Of a DNA stretch of 40,950 bases, positions 1 through 8,346 are shown piece after piece. The translations under genes and the position numbers were made by a program. The notes beneath the pieces are model-generated. The model searched no databases, was not told where the DNA came from, and was given only the letters and a program-made list of their open reading frames with translations. The first letter of the stretch is position 1; each line of letters starts with the position of its first letter. This DNA is from Lachnospiraceae bacterium (GTDB taxonomy: Bacteria; Bacillota; Clostridia; Lachnospirales; Lachnospiraceae): contig JAEELW010000070.1 of NCBI GenBank assembly GCA_016282915.1, forward strand, positions 1-40,950, given 5' to 3'.

Positions 1-352
1 ACAAATAATTATTTCTTTTTCAGATCCGTCTGTACAGAATATGATGAAAAATTTGATAGAAACAAATTGCGGAACAGTCGGGTTGTCTTTGAATTCGAAA
101 CAATTGATATTGCCTGTAGAGAGCTTTATTCTTTTGGCCGCACAGGCAGAAAAAAAGCCTGAAGAGGTGATCAAGCAGATAAATAAAGAGCTTAGCAGGA
201 ATAAAGAGATTACTGGAAGGATCGAAAAGGGAAAACTACATCGGAGGCTTCTGAAAAACATACCAAATGTACTGGCATTTCTCACGAATTTGGCAAATTT
301 ATTTGTAGATGGGAAACCCATTATGGATGGCATTATGCAATTGATCAAATGA
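1..352 (+). CDS. 3' end of an unrecognised gene (truncated by the window edge)
   Basis: The reading frame is open from base 2 to the TGA at 350-352 and no stop separates it from the left edge. An ATG at 41 exists but has no Shine-Dalgarno sequence in front of it, so I read this as the C-terminal ~117 residues of a longer protein, not as a complete 103-residue one. The visible part is basic and probably helical, with a Lys/Glu-rich stretch in the middle and a hydrophobic segment near the end (around PNVLAFLTNLANLF) that could be an amphipathic or membrane-associated helix. I recognise no family. It reads in the same direction as the giant exported protein that starts 153 bases later, but with a weak hairpin between them co-transcription is uncertain. 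Confidence 0.55.
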   Translation, partial: QIIISFSDPSVQNMMKNLIETNCGTVGLSLNSKQLILPVESFILLAAQAEKKPEEVIKQINKELSRNKEITGRIEKGKLHRRLLKNIPNVLAFLTNLANLFVDGKPIMDGIMQLIK

Positions 353-363
353 AAAGGTCAGTA

Positions 364-399
364 GGGATGATAGGGGGTATAGATGGATCATCTCCTTCT
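364..399 (+). terminator. weak terminator-like hairpin after the left-edge gene
   Basis: GGATGAT at 365-371 can pair with ATCATC(T)CC at 387-395 across a purine-rich loop, followed by only TTCT. The stem is short and the T run poor, so this is a weak candidate. Nothing else recognisable lies between 353 and 494. Confidence 0.2.
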
Positions 400-505
400 A
401 AATGCATGAAATGATGGTTTCCTACGACATGGTACATTTCGGAAATCGGTATCGTATAGCATCATAGCAAATATACAAAATACATCATCATACGAGGTGA
501 CGCAT

Positions 506-3500
506 ATGAAAAAATTCAGATTAGCACTTAATGTTCTTTTGTCAATATCCATGTTTATGTCAGGTTTTAATCCTACTTTGACAGCGGAGGCCCATGGGGC
601 AGAAGATATCGAGGTCGTAGAGGATGATGAAACCCTTGTATCGGGGAATTATTGTGATGAAGATGAAGAGCTTATAGCTGTGGATGAGGCTGAGGAGGCA
701 GATTCGGAAAGTTCGACCCAAAAGAGTGAGGACGATGCAGAGGCGGATGAGCCTGAAAAAGATGAAGAAACGGAAAATACCGTGGCTCCGGATGCTGACG
801 GCGTAAAAAGCAGGATCGTAGTGACCGGCGGGACGGAGGGTGTTGATTATATCAAGGACAATGAAGGTACCGTGACGGTAAAAACATCGACACCGCTGGT
901 GCTTGATGGCAATGGCATAGAAACAAGCACGAAACAGATAATTCTCGGAGATGAAAGTGTACCTGCAGATATAAATGTGACGCTTAAGGATATCGTGATA
1001 GCCGGAACTACGCTTGCACCGGTAAAAATCCCGGATGATTATGAGAAAAATGTGAATATTACACTTGTAGGTGAAAGTACCCTAAAGGCCGGAGAAAACT
1101 TCGCAGGTATTGAAAAGAACAGTACTTCTGCAAATGGTATGCTTACCATTGACGGTGAAGGTAGTCTTACGGTTAGCGGCGGTAGATATGGGGCGGGCAT
1201 TGGAGGCGGAAAAGATGGAGCTGGAAGCAATATAACGATCAGTGGAGGGACGGTAACGGCCAAAGGTGGATATTATGGAGGAGCTGGCATCGGTGGCGGC
1301 GACAATGGAGCCGGAAGCAATATAACGATCAGTGGAGGGAAGGTAACGGCTACCGGCAGCAATGGAGCTGGGATTGGAGGAGGCTCTTTAGGCTCAGGAA
1401 GTAATATAATGATCAGCGGAGGGACGGTAACGGTCGAAGGTTGTACGGGTATCGGAGGCGGTTTAGGAAGAGCCGGAAGCAATATAATGATCAGTGGAGG
1501 GACGGTAACGGCTACCGGTAATGGAGCCGGGATCGGAGGCACCCCAGGTAGCAATATAACGATCAGCGGAGGGACGGTAACGGCTACTGGCGGTGACAGA
1601 GGAGCTGGGATTGGAGGCGGCTCAGGAAGCAATATAACGATTAGCGGAGGGACGGTAACGGCTATCGGCGGTGACAGAGGAGCTGGGATTGGAGGTGGAG
1701 AATATGGAAAGGCAAGTGATATTTATATCAAGGATGCCTCTGTAAAGGCTGTAGGAGGAAGTAAAGCATCTGATATCGGCAGCGGGTTTATTTCCGATGG
1801 AATAGAGGAATTGATCCCCAAGAATGAAGAAAATGGAAATAATGTATATCTTGTCACCGTACCGCATTATGGCAATTTATCCGTGCAATATAAGCTCCAT
1901 TCAGAATCCGTTTGGACGAGCCTAAGCTTTCCGGCGCATCATAAAGGATATGATCTGTTTTATTTGTATCTTATTAAAGGGGTATACGACTTTAAACTTG
2001 GTGATCATAGATTTGATTCAGTTTATGTGGGTCCGGAAGAGGATAATATGCCCATCGTTGTAAATACCCGAAAGATCATCATAGACGATATCATCGGTGA
2101 TGAGCTGGTCATTGTTTCAAATAATCAATATACGGCGGGAAATCATATATACGACTGTTCCAACGCAACGGATGAATACTATCTGGAGCAGCGTTCATCC
2201 GATCCAGTAAAAAGAAATGTGGTTGTCAGGGAAGTGAACAAAATCACGGTCAATAATCTCAATCTCGCACCGGTATCGAAAGCCGCTATCCTGATCGAGT
2301 CTAAAACGGATATCCTGTTATGGACGGAGGAAGGAAGTGAGAATACCTTTACCAGTCCATCTAATCATGCCGGAATAGAGAAAGCGATTGAAACAGGGAA
2401 ACTGACATTAGACGGCGAAGGCAACCTGACGGTTAGCGGTGGCTCTGACGGAGCTGGGATCGGAGTCGGCTCAGGAGGAGATGGAAGCGATATAACGATT
2501 AGTGGAGGGACGGTAACGGCTACCGGCGGTGACAGAGGACCTGGGATTGGAGGCGGTTCAGGAAGCAATATAACGATCAGCGGCGGGACGGTAACGGCTG
2601 CCGGCGGTGGCAGAGGAGCTGGGATTGGAGGCGGTTCAGGAAGCAATATAACAATCAGCGGCGGGACGGTAATGGCAGAAGGTGGATATGGATCTATTTC
2701 TGGAGGAACTGGAATCAGAGGCGGCAATATAACGATCAGCGGCGGGACGGTAACGGCAAAAGGTGGATCTGCACTTGAAGGAAAAGGAGGAGATGGGATT
2801 TACTGCGGCTCAGGAAGTAATACGATCAGTGGAGGGACGGTAACGGCTACCGGTGGCGAAGGAGGAGCTGGAATCGGAGGAGGCTCTGGAAGCAATATAA
2901 CGATCGATGGAGGGGAGGTGACGGCGACCGGTGGTTATAGTCGATTATCTAAAGGAGAATATGGAGGAGCTGGAATCGGAGGCAGCTCAGGAGAAGATGG
3001 AAGCAATATTACGATCAATGGAGGGACGGTAACGGCTACCGGTGGCGAAGGAGGAGCTGGAATCGGAGGCGGAAAAAATGGAAACGGAAGCAATATAACG
3101 ATCTGTGGAGGGGAGGTAACGGCGACCGGTAAAGGAGGTGGAGCCGGGATCGGAGGAGGCATTGAGAAGGAAGAGTGGATAAAGGGAAAAGGTTATGTCT
3201 ATACGGGTGGTAATGGAAGCAATATAACGATTAGTGGAGGGACGGTAACGGCCATAGGTAGTGCGGGAATCGGAGGAGGCTCTCATGGAGATGGAAGCGA
3301 TATAACGATCAGTGGAGGGAAGGTAACGGCTACCGGCAGCAGAGGAGCTGGGATTGGAGGAGGCTATTATGACGGTAATGGAAGCAATATAACGATCAGT
3401 GGAGGAACGGTGACGGCGACCGGTGGTGGTTCATTTAATGGAAAACCTGAAGGAGCGGGAATCGGAGGCGGTTATTACGGTAATGGAAGCAATATAACGA

Positions 3501-6031
3501 TCAACGGAGGGACGATAACTGCGACAGATATAAGATCCGAAGATAAGATAACAATCAGCGGTGGTAATATAAAGGCTGATTTGTCTACTAATAAACTGCA
3601 ACTATCATCCACCGATATCAGTAAACTTTGTCTTGTAAAGGTAACAGGATATCTGCCGGGCGACTCTAATCCCTTTACTTCCATACCTGATGCGGAATAC
3701 TATGGCCTTAAGGATGTTGTGGCGCATGACGATGGCAATTTCTACTTCTACCTTCCTTACGGTATTGATCTTTCTTCCTACAACCGCTGCAGGGTGAGCT
3801 TTGATGCAGACAATGGTACGGTAGTCCCTGATCAGTCGTTAAATGTCGGTGATAAGATCATAAAGCCGGAAGATCCCATTAAGGAAGGCTATCTGTTTGC
3901 GGGATGGTACAGGACAAAGGATTCCACTGATGAAATGGAACCATGGGATTTTGAGAATGATGTGGTGACGAACACAGATGGGATAACGATCTATGCAAAA
4001 TGGAAGAAACTATATACGGTTTCCTATGACACATGCTGTGAAGCGTCCGTTCCATCACAAACAGTAGAAGGCGGAGGTAAAGCGGAGAAACCTGAAGATC
4101 CCGTATGGGATGATCATACCTTTGTCGGCTGGTTCAAAGTCGCAGAATCAATATCTTATGAGGATATATGGAATTTTGATACGGATACCGTGACAAAAGA
4201 TATCATATTGTATGCCGGCTGGATCAGCGGGACAGCATATACGGTTTCGTTTCATACCGGTTGTGAAGATTTCTTGGAGCCGCAATTTGTCCGGGCAGGA
4301 AGCAAAGTGATCAGACCGACGAATCCGGTATGGGAAGATCATGTATTCCTGGGATGGTTCAAGACGGCAGAGTCAACGGATGAAGCAGACAGGTGGGTTT
4401 TTGAAAACGATGAAGTGACGGAGGATATAACACTTTACGCAGGATGGAGGGATACATTAAAATATACGGTTAGTTTTGAGACCGGCTGTGAGGCGGTGAT
4501 ACCGCCACAAATACTTGAAGAGGGAAGCAAGCTGATCAAACCGACAGATCCAGAATGGGAAGATTATACCTTTGTCGGTTGGTTCAAGGTGGCGGATTCA
4601 ATATCCTATGAGGATATATGGAATTTTGATAAGGATATTGTAACAGCGGATATGACGCTTTATGCCGGCTGGATCAGCGGGAAGGCATATACGGTTTCGT
4701 TTTATACTGGCTGTGAAGATTCCCTGGAATCACAATTAGTCATAGCGGGCAGTAAAGTGACCAAACCGACGGATCCGGTATGGGAAGATCATGTATTCCT
4801 TGGATGGTTTAAAAAGGCAGGGTCTACAGATGAAGACGATAAGTGGGATTTTGAAAATGATGAAGTGACGGAAGATATCACTCTTTACGCGGCCTGGGAG
4901 GAAGTGGAGAAATATACTGTCAGCTTCATATCGGGCTGCAATGTGACGGTTCCTTCCCAATCCGTGACAGCGGGAGGCAAAGTAAACGAGCCTTCGGAAC
5001 CTGTCTGGAAGGATCATCTGTTCTTTGGCTGGTATAAGATGAAGGACGCTAGATCGGATCAGGACAGATGGTATTTTGATACGGACCGGGTAACATCGAA
5101 CATCACGCTTTACGCCCGGTGGGTGCCGGAGTATCCGATGAGCCCTCTTCCGGCAATCGATTCGGAGACTGTGGAACTGCATCTGGTGAAGGGACAGAAG
5201 TTCGCCCTTCCTGCGGGGACCTGGGAAAGCACAGATACCAATGCGGTCAGTATCAGCAAAAAGGGGGTGCTCACTGCGAAAAAGATTGGCAATGCGGAGC
5301 TCAGGGAGACAAGCGGCAATACAAGAATAAAGGTATATGTTACTCAGCCGAAGATGGGTGAAAAGAAGTATAAGCTTAACGCAGGATCGAGTGTCCGCAT
5401 CGCCTTTGAGTATGACAGCTTGAATTATGCTGTGGCCTGGTACAGTTCTGCGCCTGACATTGCGACAGTCTCTGATAGTGGTATGGTACAGGGGATAAGC
5501 AAGGGTGTTGCGACAGTCACGGCCTTTGTGAACGGTAAAGAATACAAATGCAAGGTGGCGGTAGCAGAGCCGGCAGCAGCATACGAGCGGACATTGCATA
5601 TGAATGTAAATGCCCAGAAAGCTATAAAACTGAAGGGAATAAAGAATGCTATATGGAAATCGGGGGATATCTCGGTAGCCGAAGTGAGCTCCAAAGGTAA
5701 GATAATAGCCAAAGCCGTCGGCGAGACAATCCTTACTACGGTGTATTACGGTAAGGAATATAGGATATACCTTTATGTGGAGGATATTCATATCAAAGCG
5801 AAAAATCTTTTTGAGAATAAAACCAATAAGTACACGATGAATATAAATTCCGGTGACAGCATTAAACTTGTGTTTTCCAAGCTATATCAGCAGCCGATGT
5901 TTAAGAGCAGCAAATCGGAATATGCGTTTGTTACATCGGATGGGATCGTAAAAGCAATGAAAACAGGAAAGACAAAGCTTACAGGCAAAATAAACGGAAA
6001 GACGATCACGATCACCGTAAATGTTTACTGA
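506..6031 (+). CDS. giant exported beta-solenoid / InlB-repeat / Ig-like protein
   Basis: This encodes a surface or secreted protein of 1841 residues. A GTG at 497 is in frame, but the AGGTGA at 495-500 is ideally placed for the ATG at 506, so I start there. Order of parts: signal peptide (about 1-30, likely cut near TAEA), an Asp/Glu-rich linker (about 30-100), a first Gly-rich solenoid block (about 212-405), an insert (405-632), a second solenoid block (632-1008), six InlB-type repeats (about 1094-1540) and about 300 C-terminal residues resembling Big_2 bacterial Ig-like domains. No LPXTG sorting signal or C-terminal membrane anchor is visible, so attachment is unexplained. Such architectures are common in gut Clostridia and are usually taken to be adhesins or glycan-binding proteins; that role is inferred. 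The codons are more AT-rich than in the metabolic genes downstream. Confidence 0.9.
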   Translation: MKKFRLALNVLLSISMFMSGFNPTLTAEAHGAEDIEVVEDDETLVSGNYCDEDEELIAVDEAEEADSESSTQKSEDDAEADEPEKDEETENTVAPDADGVKSRIVVTGGTEGVDYIKDNEGTVTVKTSTPLVLDGNGIETSTKQIILGDESVPADINVTLKDIVIAGTTLAPVKIPDDYEKNVNITLVGESTLKAGENFAGIEKNSTSANGMLTIDGEGSLTVSGGRYGAGIGGGKDGAGSNITISGGTVTAKGGYYGGAGIGGGDNGAGSNITISGGKVTATGSNGAGIGGGSLGSGSNIMISGGTVTVEGCTGIGGGLGRAGSNIMISGGTVTATGNGAGIGGTPGSNITISGGTVTATGGDRGAGIGGGSGSNITISGGTVTAIGGDRGAGIGGGEYGKASDIYIKDASVKAVGGSKASDIGSGFISDGIEELIPKNEENGNNVYLVTVPHYGNLSVQYKLHSESVWTSLSFPAHHKGYDLFYLYLIKGVYDFKLGDHRFDSVYVGPEEDNMPIVVNTRKIIIDDIIGDELVIVSNNQYTAGNHIYDCSNATDEYYLEQRSSDPVKRNVVVREVNKITVNNLNLAPVSKAAILIESKTDILLWTEEGSENTFTSPSNHAGIEKAIETGKLTLDGEGNLTVSGGSDGAGIGVGSGGDGSDITISGGTVTATGGDRGPGIGGGSGSNITISGGTVTAAGGGRGAGIGGGSGSNITISGGTVMAEGGYGSISGGTGIRGGNITISGGTVTAKGGSALEGKGGDGIYCGSGSNTISGGTVTATGGEGGAGIGGGSGSNITIDGGEVTATGGYSRLSKGEYGGAGIGGSSGEDGSNITINGGTVTATGGEGGAGIGGGKNGNGSNITICGGEVTATGKGGGAGIGGGIEKEEWIKGKGYVYTGGNGSNITISGGTVTAIGSAGIGGGSHGDGSDITISGGKVTATGSRGAGIGGGYYDGNGSNITISGGTVTATGGGSFNGKPEGAGIGGGYYGNGSNITINGGTITATDIRSEDKITISGGNIKADLSTNKLQLSSTDISKLCLVKVTGYLPGDSNPFTSIPDAEYYGLKDVVAHDDGNFYFYLPYGIDLSSYNRCRVSFDADNGTVVPDQSLNVGDKIIKPEDPIKEGYLFAGWYRTKDSTDEMEPWDFENDVVTNTDGITIYAKWKKLYTVSYDTCCEASVPSQTVEGGGKAEKPEDPVWDDHTFVGWFKVAESISYEDIWNFDTDTVTKDIILYAGWISGTAYTVSFHTGCEDFLEPQFVRAGSKVIRPTNPVWEDHVFLGWFKTAESTDEADRWVFENDEVTEDITLYAGWRDTLKYTVSFETGCEAVIPPQILEEGSKLIKPTDPEWEDYTFVGWFKVADSISYEDIWNFDKDIVTADMTLYAGWISGKAYTVSFYTGCEDSLESQLVIAGSKVTKPTDPVWEDHVFLGWFKKAGSTDEDDKWDFENDEVTEDITLYAAWEEVEKYTVSFISGCNVTVPSQSVTAGGKVNEPSEPVWKDHLFFGWYKMKDARSDQDRWYFDTDRVTSNITLYARWVPEYPMSPLPAIDSETVELHLVKGQKFALPAGTWESTDTNAVSISKKGVLTAKKIGNAELRETSGNTRIKVYVTQPKMGEKKYKLNAGSSVRIAFEYDSLNYAVAWYSSAPDIATVSDSGMVQGISKGVATVTAFVNGKEYKCKVAVAEPAAAYERTLHMNVNAQKAIKLKGIKNAIWKSGDISVAEVSSKGKIIAKAVGETILTTVYYGKEYRIYLYVEDIHIKAKNLFENKTNKYTMNINSGDSIKLVFSKLYQQPMFKSSKSEYAFVTSDGIVKAMKTGKTKLTGKINGKTITITVNVY
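1141..1720 (+). repeat. in-frame solenoid repeats, block 1
   Basis: About six copies of a unit encoding (N)ITISGGTVTATGG followed by a variable GAGIGGG turn. At DNA level the cores are almost identical (for example AGCAATATAACGATCAG followed by GGAGGGACGGTAACGGC), so the block behaves as a coding tandem repeat. Unit length varies because the loop between cores differs. Confidence 0.85.
2401..3570 (+). repeat. in-frame solenoid repeats, block 2
   Basis: About thirteen more copies of the same unit as block 1, introduced by a repeat of the same cap sequence (LTxDGEGxLTVSGG) that opens block 1. Core variants include IDGG, INGG and ICGG in place of ISGG. The last two copies decay into ITATDI and IKADLS before the InlB repeats. 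Confidence 0.85.
3787..5125 (+). repeat. six InlB-type (Flg_new) repeats
   Basis: Six consecutive ~74-residue units run from a YTVSF-like strand through a KP..PVWEDH..F.GWFK core to an ITLYAGW end. Repeats 2 and 4 match each other more closely than their neighbours (both share SISYEDIWNFD and end in AGWISG), and so do 3 and 5 (ESTDE / GSTDE and FENDEVTEDITLYA). That indicates that a two-repeat unit was duplicated. Confidence 0.85.
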
Positions 6032-6039
6032 AATGGAGA

Positions 6040-6073
6040 ATGGTCGCTGCAGTATGGAAGCTGCAGCGGCCAT
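6040..6073 (+). terminator. hairpin behind the giant exported-protein gene
   Basis: A 13-base-pair stem (ATGGTCGCTGCAG with CTGCAGCGGCCAT, one G-U pair) with an 8-base loop lies 8 bases after the stop codon. Only TTT follows inside CATTTGG, so it may work weakly as a terminator or protect the 3' end. Confidence 0.5.
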
Positions 6074-6143
6074 TTGGCTATATCGACCTTAGCGGCAGAT
6101 AGATTTATGACAGGCATCAAAGAGATAAATAACTACTAAAAAA

Positions 6144-6171
6144 TTTGAATCTGGAATAAAACGTTTATAAT
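6144..6171 (+). promoter_or_regulatory. possible promoter for the LytTR regulator
   Basis: TTTGAA at 6144-6149 and a perfect TATAAT at 6166-6171 are 16 bases apart. The -10 sits inside an inverted repeat (AACGTTT at 6160-6166 and AAACGTT about 24 bases on), which could be an operator. The transcript would have a leader of about 195 bases. The rest of the 6074-6374 gap shows nothing I recognise. Confidence 0.35.
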
Positions 6172-6374
6172 GCACTGTTTCGCCTTGATGAAACGTTCTC
6201 TCTTTCGATGCGGTCCTTCCGTTAAGGTAATGCTCCAGATTAAGGATCGGGCTTTATAAAGGACTTATTCTGTAGCATGATTTTCCCATACAGTTGTGTA
6301 TAGAGTCACGCGGACAGCGATGTTATATTTTATGTAAACCACGTTCCTTTATGTGATCCCTTCCGGAGGAAAGC

Positions 6375-7091
6375 ATGATTAGGATCGCTGCCTGTGACGG
6401 GAAACCGTCGTTCGTCGGTGAGCTTGCGAGGATACTGGATATATGGGCGGACGGCATGTGTCTGAATATGGAATTCCGCTGTTATGAAAGTCTTAATGAT
6501 CTCCTGACGGAAATAGAGCTGCATGGCCACGTAGATCTGGTCTTTCTGGATCTTTGCTCCGAGTGCGGCGGAGCGGAGGCGGCCGGCAGGATACGGAAGG
6601 AGGACCGGGAAGCGGAGCTTGTTTATGTATCCGCCCGGCGCTATTGCAGACGGGAGCTGTTCCGGCTGCATCCGCTGGACTGTGTGAGCAATCCCCTCTG
6701 CGACAGCGAAATACTGGAACTGCTGCAGCGTTATATGGATCTTAGAAAAGGCAGTAAATTTGTTTTCCGCTGCCGTCACCGTATCATCGCCCTGGCTGTA
6801 CGCCAGATCCGTTATCTCTATCATTTCAACAGAAAACTGTATATTTACTGCAGCGGGAACAGGATGTTTGAGACCTATATGCGCATGGAGGAAGCGGAGC
6901 GTCTGCTGAGCCGCTGTGAGACGCATTTTTTTCGTGCACATGCTTTCTATCTGGTGAATCCGGGATTTGTGGAACAGCTGAGCTGCAGCCTCCTTCTGAT
7001 GAACGGGGGAGACGAGATCCCGGTAGGACGCCCGTATGGACAGCAGCTGATGCGCTATTTTGAGGCCTATCTGAAGCTGAGAAAGAGATGA
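6375..7091 (+). CDS. LytTR-family response regulator with degraded receiver
   Basis: This is a 238-residue regulator of the AgrA/LytR type: an N-terminal receiver-like domain (about 1-115) and a C-terminal LytTR DNA-binding domain (about 130-238; FVFRCRHRIIALAVRQIRYLYHFNRKLYIY and RAHAFYLVN are typical). Start: GGAGGA at 6363-6369 precedes the ATG. The receiver keeps the phospho-acceptor strand (DLVFLDL) and the Ser of LVYVSA, but the usual acidic pair near the N-terminus is ACDG, not CDDE or CDDD, and the conserved Lys-Pro loop is SNP. Phosphorylation may therefore be weak or absent. No histidine kinase is next to it in this window, so it is an orphan. Its targets cannot be told from here. 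Confidence 0.85.
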   Translation: MIRIAACDGKPSFVGELARILDIWADGMCLNMEFRCYESLNDLLTEIELHGHVDLVFLDLCSECGGAEAAGRIRKEDREAELVYVSARRYCRRELFRLHPLDCVSNPLCDSEILELLQRYMDLRKGSKFVFRCRHRIIALAVRQIRYLYHFNRKLYIYCSGNRMFETYMRMEEAERLLSRCETHFFRAHAFYLVNPGFVEQLSCSLLLMNGGDEIPVGRPYGQQLMRYFEAYLKLRKR

Positions 7092-7249
7092 TGAAAAAAA
7101 TCGTACAAAAAATCCGCAGAATCGTGCAAAAGGATCTGCGGCAGGGGGAAGTGTATTATATTGGACAGGCACGGGGAAAACGGATAAACGGTATTTCGGG
7201 AGTATTCACCTGCCATGAAGCATATCGAACATCTGGGTTCATTTCATAA
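7088..7249 (+). CDS. possible 53-residue basic small protein
   Basis: An ATG overlaps the stop codon of the LytTR regulator in an ATGA arrangement, which suggests translational coupling. It opens a frame of 53 codons ending at TAA 7247-7249. The N-terminal part (MMKKIVQKIRRIVQKD) would form a basic amphipathic helix; the rest has no recognisable domain. The frame lies before the terminator at 7286, so it would be on the same transcript. A Shine-Dalgarno sequence is only weakly present (AGAAAGAG). It may be a chance frame. I assign no function. Confidence 0.3.
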   Translation: MMKKIVQKIRRIVQKDLRQGEVYYIGQARGKRINGISGVFTCHEAYRTSGFIS

Positions 7250-7285
7250 GCACCGCGGATCCGGGATTTTCCATCACCAGAGTGC

Positions 7286-7319
7286 GGCATCCCGTCAGAA
7301 CTGGGCGGGGTGCCTTTTT
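7286..7319 (+). terminator. intrinsic terminator of the LytTR transcript
   Basis: GGCATCCCG at 7286-7294 pairs with CGGGGTGCC at 7306-7314 (one G-U pair), followed by TTTTT at 7315-7319. It closes the plus-strand transcript before the convergent radical SAM gene. Confidence 0.75.
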
Positions 7320-7376
7320 ACAAGCCGGGAAGCCGGGCATCAGCCGGAGCGGCACATTGGGAGGGAGATCCTGCTT

Positions 7377-8342
7377 TCAGACAGGGGGAGTCCAGAGGCG
7401 GCCCTGATAGCTGCCGAGACGGTCCATTTCGCTGTGCAGGCCGTTCAGCACGCCTTTTTTGTCCGTACTCCACAGAGGAGCCAGAAGTATCCTGCGCGGT
7501 CCGTCGCCGGTGAGGCGGTGGACGGTGATCTCGGGACAGAGATGTTCCAGTACATCGATGAGGAGGTGAATGTATTCTTCCCGTGTCAGCACCTCAAAAC
7601 GGCGGGCGGCGAAATCCTTTGCAAGATCGGTTCCTTCCAGTACATGAAGAAGCTGCAGTTTTACGCCGAAGACTGGAAAGGTATTGATGTATTCGATGGT
7701 GGAGAGCATCTGCGTCCGGTCTTCTCCGGGAAGGCCGAGGATCAGATGCACGATGACGGGGATCTGGAGACCGTTCAGTTCATGGACGGCCTTTTCAAAA
7801 ACGGAATTGTCATATCCGCGCCGGATATAGCGTATGCTGGCGGGATGCATGGTCTGAAAGCCGAGTTCGATCCAGAGCGCCTTTTCGGGGTAATCGTGCC
7901 GCAGCTCGTCGAGGATCTGTAATATGCGTGGCGGCAGGCAGTCCGGCCGCGTGGCGATGGAGAGACCGATGATGCGTTCATCCTCCAGAAGACGGCGGTA
8001 GATCGCGTTTAGGCGCTCCGGATCGCCCCAGGTATTGCTGAAGGGCTGCAGATAAGCCATACAGTAGCGGCCGCCGAATTTATCGCGGATACGCGCCAGA
8101 CTGTCTTTCAGCTGGGCGTCGATATCCGGCCGGCCTTCCGCATCGAGAGGAAGTGCTGCGGCAAATTCACCGCTGCCACCCTCCGAACAAAAAATACAGC
8201 CCCGCACATCCAGCGTCCCGTCCCGGACAGGACAGGAACAGCCGGCGTGCAGGGCCAGCTTATAGATCTTTTCGCCGTATACGCTTTTGAAATAATGGTC
8301 CAGCGAGAAATAGGGTTTGTCACCCCATCGGCGTTTGAGCAT
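7377..8342 (-). CDS. YhcC-like radical SAM protein (TIGR01212 family)
   Basis: A 321-residue protein of the YhcC/TIGR01212 radical SAM family. The N-terminal GCSCPVRDGTLDVRGCIFC segment carries the family's Fe-S-binding cysteines (residues ~34-53), followed by SEGGSGEF, which is typical of this family. Members are thought to use S-adenosylmethionine radical chemistry, possibly on RNA or a small metabolite; the substrate is not established to my knowledge. It starts 4 bases after the malic enzyme stop codon, with AGGAAG in the end of that gene as its ribosome binding site, so the two are one transcript. The functional link to malate metabolism is not evident. Confidence 0.88.
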   Translation of the reverse strand: MLKRRWGDKPYFSLDHYFKSVYGEKIYKLALHAGCSCPVRDGTLDVRGCIFCSEGGSGEFAAALPLDAEGRPDIDAQLKDSLARIRDKFGGRYCMAYLQPFSNTWGDPERLNAIYRRLLEDERIIGLSIATRPDCLPPRILQILDELRHDYPEKALWIELGFQTMHPASIRYIRRGYDNSVFEKAVHELNGLQIPVIVHLILGLPGEDRTQMLSTIEYINTFPVFGVKLQLLHVLEGTDLAKDFAARRFEVLTREEYIHLLIDVLEHLCPEITVHRLTGDGPRRILLAPLWSTDKKGVLNGLHSEMDRLGSYQGRLWTPPV

Positions 8343-8346
8343 GGGC

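Noticed and set aside
1180-1720. CRISPR-like look of regularly spaced near-identical repeats
   Set aside because: The repeats are in frame inside one large coding sequence, spacers encode GAGIGGG turns and no cas gene is near.
2365-3162. Proline-rich minus-strand reading frames opposite the solenoid repeats
   Set aside because: They are the antisense of the Gly-rich repeats, have no ribosome binding site and follow the repeat period exactly.
7215-7922. 235-codon plus-strand frame opposite the radical SAM gene
   Set aside because: It is the complement of a gene with the diagnostic cysteine motif and spans a terminator end.
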